DNA from: Bacteroidales bacterium H4 | GTDB lineage: Bacteria > Bacteroidota > Bacteroidia > Bacteroidales > Muribaculaceae | Assembly (NCBI GenBank): GCA_001701165.1 | Contig: DAAP01000041.1 | Span: 38,099-98,925, forward strand | Reading direction: 5' to 3' | Length of the DNA: 60,827 nucleotides | The notes under the pieces: generated by a model | What the model was told of the DNA's origin: nothing | The model's database searches: none | Seen by the model: only the letters and a program-made list of their open reading frames with translations | Translations under genes and position numbers: made by a program | In this document: piece by piece, positions 57,424 to 60,827 of the stretch | How the letters are laid out: every line of letters starts with the position of its first letter | Numbering within the stretch: the stretch's first letter is position 1

Positions 57424-58419
57424 ATGGCTTTTCCTGGCAATATATGCGTCATGGGTGGCGGCAGTTGGGCAACAGCATTGGCCAAATTACTGCTGCAGGA
57501 CTGTGAGACCATACATTGGTACATGCGCCGTGACGACCGTATCGAACAATTCATAAGCGAAGGCCGCAATCCGGCATATCTTAGCGATGTCCCCTTCGAT
57601 GTCAATCGCATATACTTCTCCAGCGACATTAACGAGATGTGCAGCCGGTGTGACACGCTGCTGTTGGCGATGCCGTCGCCGTACTTCAAGGCACATACGG
57701 ACAAAATTAATGTCGATTTGAGTTCCAAGTCGATAGTGTCTGCCGTAAAGGGTATTGTACCCGATGATAATGTACTGATTACGGACTACATGGCCGACCG
57801 TTTCGGCTGCGACCGGAATCAAATTCTTGTGATTTCCGGTCCGTGCCATGCCGAAGAAGTGGCTCTTGATCATCCATGTTTCCTGACAATAGGCAGCGCG
57901 GACGAATCCAATGCTATGATTTTTGCCAAATGCTTGGAATCCAAGAAGGTCAAGACCATAACATCCACAGATATCAATGGTATACAATATGCGGCGGTGC
58001 TTAAAAACATCTATGCCATTGCAGCCGGCATCATTCATGGCATCAAGATGGGAGACAACCTCTTGGCTATGCTGGTGTCCAACGCTATCCGCGAGATGGA
58101 GCGCTTCTTGGATGCGGCGGCACCGCACGCGCGTCGTATTACCGATTCGGTATATCTGGGCGACTTGCTGGTGACGGCATATTCGCGCTTCTCGCGTAAT
58201 CACAATTTTGGGGCGATGATAGGACGCGGATATTCGGTGGCCGCCGCTAAGATGGAGATGGAACAGACCGCCGAGGGATATTTTGGCACTCAATGCATTT
58301 ACGATATCAATAAGGGATTGCATGTGCCCATGCCCATTTTGGATGCGGTGTATGATATCTTATATAAGCGCATCAATCCTGCCAAGGCCTTAGCCAAGAT
58401 GAGCCAGACTTTTGTCTGA
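57424..58419 (+). CDS. gpsA: Glycerol-3-phosphate dehydrogenase [NAD(P)+]
   Basis: A 331-residue enzyme that makes sn-glycerol 3-phosphate from dihydroxyacetone phosphate for phospholipid synthesis. The Rossmann motif reads ICVMGGGSWATALAKLL (A where many have G after W). The SGPCHAEEVA segment, the catalytic Lys region AAVLKNIYAIAAGI, and GDLLVTAYSRFSRN are intact. It lies 104 bases after lysS and 77 before pgi on the same strand, without terminators between. Confidence 0.95.
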   Translation: MAFPGNICVMGGGSWATALAKLLLQDCETIHWYMRRDDRIEQFISEGRNPAYLSDVPFDVNRIYFSSDINEMCSRCDTLLLAMPSPYFKAHTDKINVDLSSKSIVSAVKGIVPDDNVLITDYMADRFGCDRNQILVISGPCHAEEVALDHPCFLTIGSADESNAMIFAKCLESKKVKTITSTDINGIQYAAVLKNIYAIAAGIIHGIKMGDNLLAMLVSNAIREMERFLDAAAPHARRITDSVYLGDLLVTAYSRFSRNHNFGAMIGRGYSVAAAKMEMEQTAEGYFGTQCIYDINKGLHVPMPILDAVYDILYKRINPAKALAKMSQTFV

Positions 58420-58496
58420 GACACATCCTTGCGGTCATGGGAAACTAATCGGAAGTACATGAACAAATCATACTTACAACAAAACCGAGATATACT

Positions 58497-59831
58497 ATGA
58501 AGGAAATTCAGATAGACACTACAAATGTCGGCATGGCTATCAGCGCTGCCGAAGTGGCAGCATTGCAGCCCGAAGTGGCTACGGCATTGTCACACTTGCA
58601 CAACGGCACCGGTGCCGGCAACGACTTTATCGGATGGGTAGACCTGCCTACACGCACCCCCGAAGAACTTATAGACGACATCATGGCAACTGCACAGGAT
58701 ATGCGCGAACGTTGCGACACAGTGGTATGTATAGGCATCGGCGGAAGCTATTTGGGCGCCAAAGCCGTCATCCACGCGCTTTCGCCGGCCTTCCCCCAGC
58801 CGGGCGAAAAGTCCACCGAGGTGGTTTTTGCCGGACACAATATATCCGAGGATTATCTGTATGAATTACAGCAGTATTTGCATGACCGCCGTTTTGGTAT
58901 CATTGTCATATCCAAGAGCGGCACTACCACCGAGCCGGCCATAGCATTCCGCCTACTTCGCGAACAATTGGAAAAGGCTGTGGGACATGAAGAAGCTGCC
59001 CGTCGTATTGTGGCTATCACCGATGTCAAGCGAGGTGCTTTGCGCCAACTCGCCACCCGGGAAGGCTACAAGACATACGTTATCGAGGATAGTGTCGGCG
59101 GCCGTTTCTCGGTACTCACACCTGTGGGCCTGCTGCCTATAGCTGTGGCCGGACACGACATCCGCAACCTTGTTGAAGGTGCTCGCAAGATGCAAAAGAG
59201 CACCATAAATATCAATGCCACGAATATTGCCGGAACGTATGCGGCTACACGCAACGCTCTATACCGCGCCGGCAAAAAAATTGAGATATTGGTCAACTAC
59301 GACCCGCGTTTGCACTATCTGGCCGAATGGTGGAAGCAACTGTACGGCGAGAGCGAGGGCAAGCAACACCGCGGCATATTCCCCGCATCGGTTGACAATA
59401 CCACCGACCTCCATTCGATGGGGCAGTGGATACAGGACGGCGAGCGCACTATTTTCGAGACGGTCATATCTGTCGAGAAGGTGCAGCGTAGCCTCACCAT
59501 ACCGCGCGAGCAGGCTGACCTTGACGGGCTTAATTACATAGCAGACCTGCATATCGACCAAGTCAATAAGATGGCCGAGGCCGGCACGCGACTTGCCCAT
59601 ATAGATGGTGGTGTGCCCAATATTCGCATAACCATTCCCGCCGTCAACGAGTACTACATCGGCCAGCTGCTTTACTTTTTTGAGAAGGCGTGCGGTATCT
59701 CGGGATACATTCTCGGAGTCAATCCGTTCAATCAGCCCGGTGTCGAGGACTACAAACGCAATATGTTTGCGTTGCTCGACAAGCCCGGCTACGAAGAACA
59801 ATCCGCCGCCATCCGCAAACGGCTTGGCTGA
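58497..59831 (+). CDS. pgi: Glucose-6-phosphate isomerase
   Basis: A 444-residue enzyme interconverting glucose 6-phosphate and fructose 6-phosphate, of the short B. subtilis-type form. Landmarks: GIGGSYLGAKAVIHAL, VISKSGTTTEPAIAFRLL, the sugar-phosphate loop, GGRFSVLTPVGLLPIAVAG, the catalytic Glu in YGESEGK, and the C-terminal Lys in GVEDYKRNMFALL. Feeds both glycolysis and, with glgB elsewhere in this window, glycogen metabolism. Typical length and complete. Confidence 0.96.
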   Translation: MKEIQIDTTNVGMAISAAEVAALQPEVATALSHLHNGTGAGNDFIGWVDLPTRTPEELIDDIMATAQDMRERCDTVVCIGIGGSYLGAKAVIHALSPAFPQPGEKSTEVVFAGHNISEDYLYELQQYLHDRRFGIIVISKSGTTTEPAIAFRLLREQLEKAVGHEEAARRIVAITDVKRGALRQLATREGYKTYVIEDSVGGRFSVLTPVGLLPIAVAGHDIRNLVEGARKMQKSTININATNIAGTYAATRNALYRAGKKIEILVNYDPRLHYLAEWWKQLYGESEGKQHRGIFPASVDNTTDLHSMGQWIQDGERTIFETVISVEKVQRSLTIPREQADLDGLNYIADLHIDQVNKMAEAGTRLAHIDGGVPNIRITIPAVNEYYIGQLLYFFEKACGISGYILGVNPFNQPGVEDYKRNMFALLDKPGYEEQSAAIRKRLG

Positions 59832-59839
59832 TGGTCTCA

Positions 59840-59882
59840 AGCTCGGGGTAACGTGCGCCACGCGCCGCTTACGACCCGAGCT
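59840..59882 (+). terminator. Hairpin between pgi and murI
   Basis: AGCTCGGG (59840-59847) pairs with CCCGAGCT (59875-59882), with an inner GTAA/TTAC step. No T tract follows, so this may be a partial terminator or an RNA-processing structure. Confidence 0.45.
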
Positions 59883-59914
59883 GTGTGGCCGGCCGATGAA
59901 ACACTGACGATGCA

Positions 59915-60754
59915 ATGGTACAGCCCTCGATAGGAGTCTTTGATTCAGGCTATGGCGGCTTGAGCGTTCTGCGCGACTTGGCGGAAGCCATGCCGCAATA
60001 TCGTTTTACGTATTTGGGAGACAACGCACGCGCTCCTTATGGAACGAGGTCGTTTGATTTGGTGTATGATTTTACGCTGCAAGCCACTCGCTATCTGTGG
60101 GATTATGGGTGCCCGTTGGTGGTGCTTGCTTGCAATACGGCAAGTGCCAAGGCCTTACGCACCATACAACAGCGCTATTTGCCGAGCAGTGATGACCCTA
60201 CACGACGCGTCTTGGGAGTGATACGCCCCACGGTCGAGCACTTGGCTGAAATAGACACCAATGGGCATATAGGTATTGTGGCAACGCCCGGAACCATTGC
60301 GTCGCACAGCTACGATATCGAAATAGCAAAGATGTGTCCCGGCTACCGCTTGACTTCGCATGCATGCCCTATGTGGGTGCCGTTGGTCGAAAACGGGCAG
60401 CTGGACAACCCGGGAACGGACTATTTTGTGCGCAAGGACCTTGACGCTGTGATGCGAGAGGACGAGGAGATAGACACGCTGATACTTGGCTGTACGCATT
60501 ATCCGCTATTGGTGCCGGTCATACGCCGCCATCTCCCCGAGTATGTACGGATTCTTACGCAGGGAAGCATAGTGGCTCCTTCGCTCATAGACTATTTGCG
60601 CCGACATCCCGAGATGGATATGCGGCTGAGTCCCGGTAGTCAGGATATGGCTTGTCGTATCACGTATATGACCACGGATTTGCCCGAGCGCTTTGATGCG
60701 ATAGCCTCCACATTCATGGGTACGCAGGTGCGCTCGCGGCGCGTGACGCTGTAG
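59915..60754 (+). CDS. murI: Glutamate racemase
   Basis: A 279-residue enzyme making D-glutamate for peptidoglycan. The start ATG 59915 gives MVQPSIGVFDSGYGGLSVL with the Asp-Ser pair; the two catalytic Cys residues lie in VLACNTASAKAL (about residue 74) and LILGCTHYPLL (about 192), and the substrate loop YLGDNARAPYGTR is intact. Complete, 83 bases after pgi. The remaining 73 bases to the right edge show no feature. Confidence 0.96.
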   Translation: MVQPSIGVFDSGYGGLSVLRDLAEAMPQYRFTYLGDNARAPYGTRSFDLVYDFTLQATRYLWDYGCPLVVLACNTASAKALRTIQQRYLPSSDDPTRRVLGVIRPTVEHLAEIDTNGHIGIVATPGTIASHSYDIEIAKMCPGYRLTSHACPMWVPLVENGQLDNPGTDYFVRKDLDAVMREDEEIDTLILGCTHYPLLVPVIRRHLPEYVRILTQGSIVAPSLIDYLRRHPEMDMRLSPGSQDMACRITYMTTDLPERFDAIASTFMGTQVRSRRVTL

Positions 60755-60827
60755 CGACGATTTCAATACGCTGAAAAAGGATATTTGACAATAATGTACA
60801 AGTGGGGTCCTGACTTTATCACTCAAA

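Overview
The window looks like a chromosomal segment of a Bacteroidales bacterium, most likely of the Muribaculaceae/Bacteroidaceae type. The grounds are a SusC/SusD pair with downstream lipoproteins, BspA-like leucine-rich proteins, GLUG-repeat lipoproteins, C-terminal sorting-like domains of the type IX secretion kind, almost no Shine-Dalgarno sequences, and several promoters of the Bacteroidota form TTG-(19-20)-TAnnTTTG. The exact genus cannot be told from the sequence alone.

Region 1 (1-6140) is the most unusual part. It is one tightly packed plus-strand operon, cut by the left edge. It encodes an E2-like conjugating enzyme behind 47-residue tandem repeats, a JAMM/JAB isopeptidase with a transmembrane segment, an E1-like ThiF-fold adenylating enzyme, and four further membrane proteins. 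These four share a short motif of about 24 residues (Y-x-x-x-x-x-G-x-V-[YF]-x-V-x-x-D-G-S-[IT]-T). One of them reads as a shrunken Hsp70-like protein with a degraded nucleotide site, tethered by an N-terminal helix. No ubiquitin-like modifier is in the window; it may lie upstream. I read this as a membrane-centred bacterial ubiquitin-like conjugation system.

Region 2 (6141-10120) holds a glycogen branching enzyme, thyA-folA, tRNA-Arg(CCT) and two copies of a dispersed inverted repeat. Region 3 (10140-17548, minus strand) holds four secreted proteins with related C-terminal sorting-like domains, two of them BspA-like, and a membrane-bound AraC-type regulator. Region 4 (17957-20276, minus strand) is mtnN-luxS-AlbA_2 behind two tRNA-Val(TAC) genes: the S-adenosylhomocysteine detoxification/AI-2 pathway.

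Region 5 (20574-27504) is pyrG, yidC, a secreted phosphodiester glycosidase and tRNA-Leu(CAA). Region 6 (27779-33753) is a pair of large GLUG-repeat lipoproteins, the first with an unusual helical, hydrophobic insert. Region 7 (33846-38861) is rsmA-mgtE with a homoserine dehydrogenase remnant just after mgtE in the same frame, then a convergent two-component system.

Region 8 (39386-50280) is a SusC-SusD-lipoprotein-PKD lipoprotein uptake operon followed by a GHL10-type glycosidase gene. Region 9 (50482-60754) is a Big_5-type lipoprotein, a PiT phosphate transporter with a PhoU-like tail on the minus strand, and the housekeeping series lysS, gpsA, pgi, murI. No CRISPR array, insertion sequence, rRNA or replication origin was seen.
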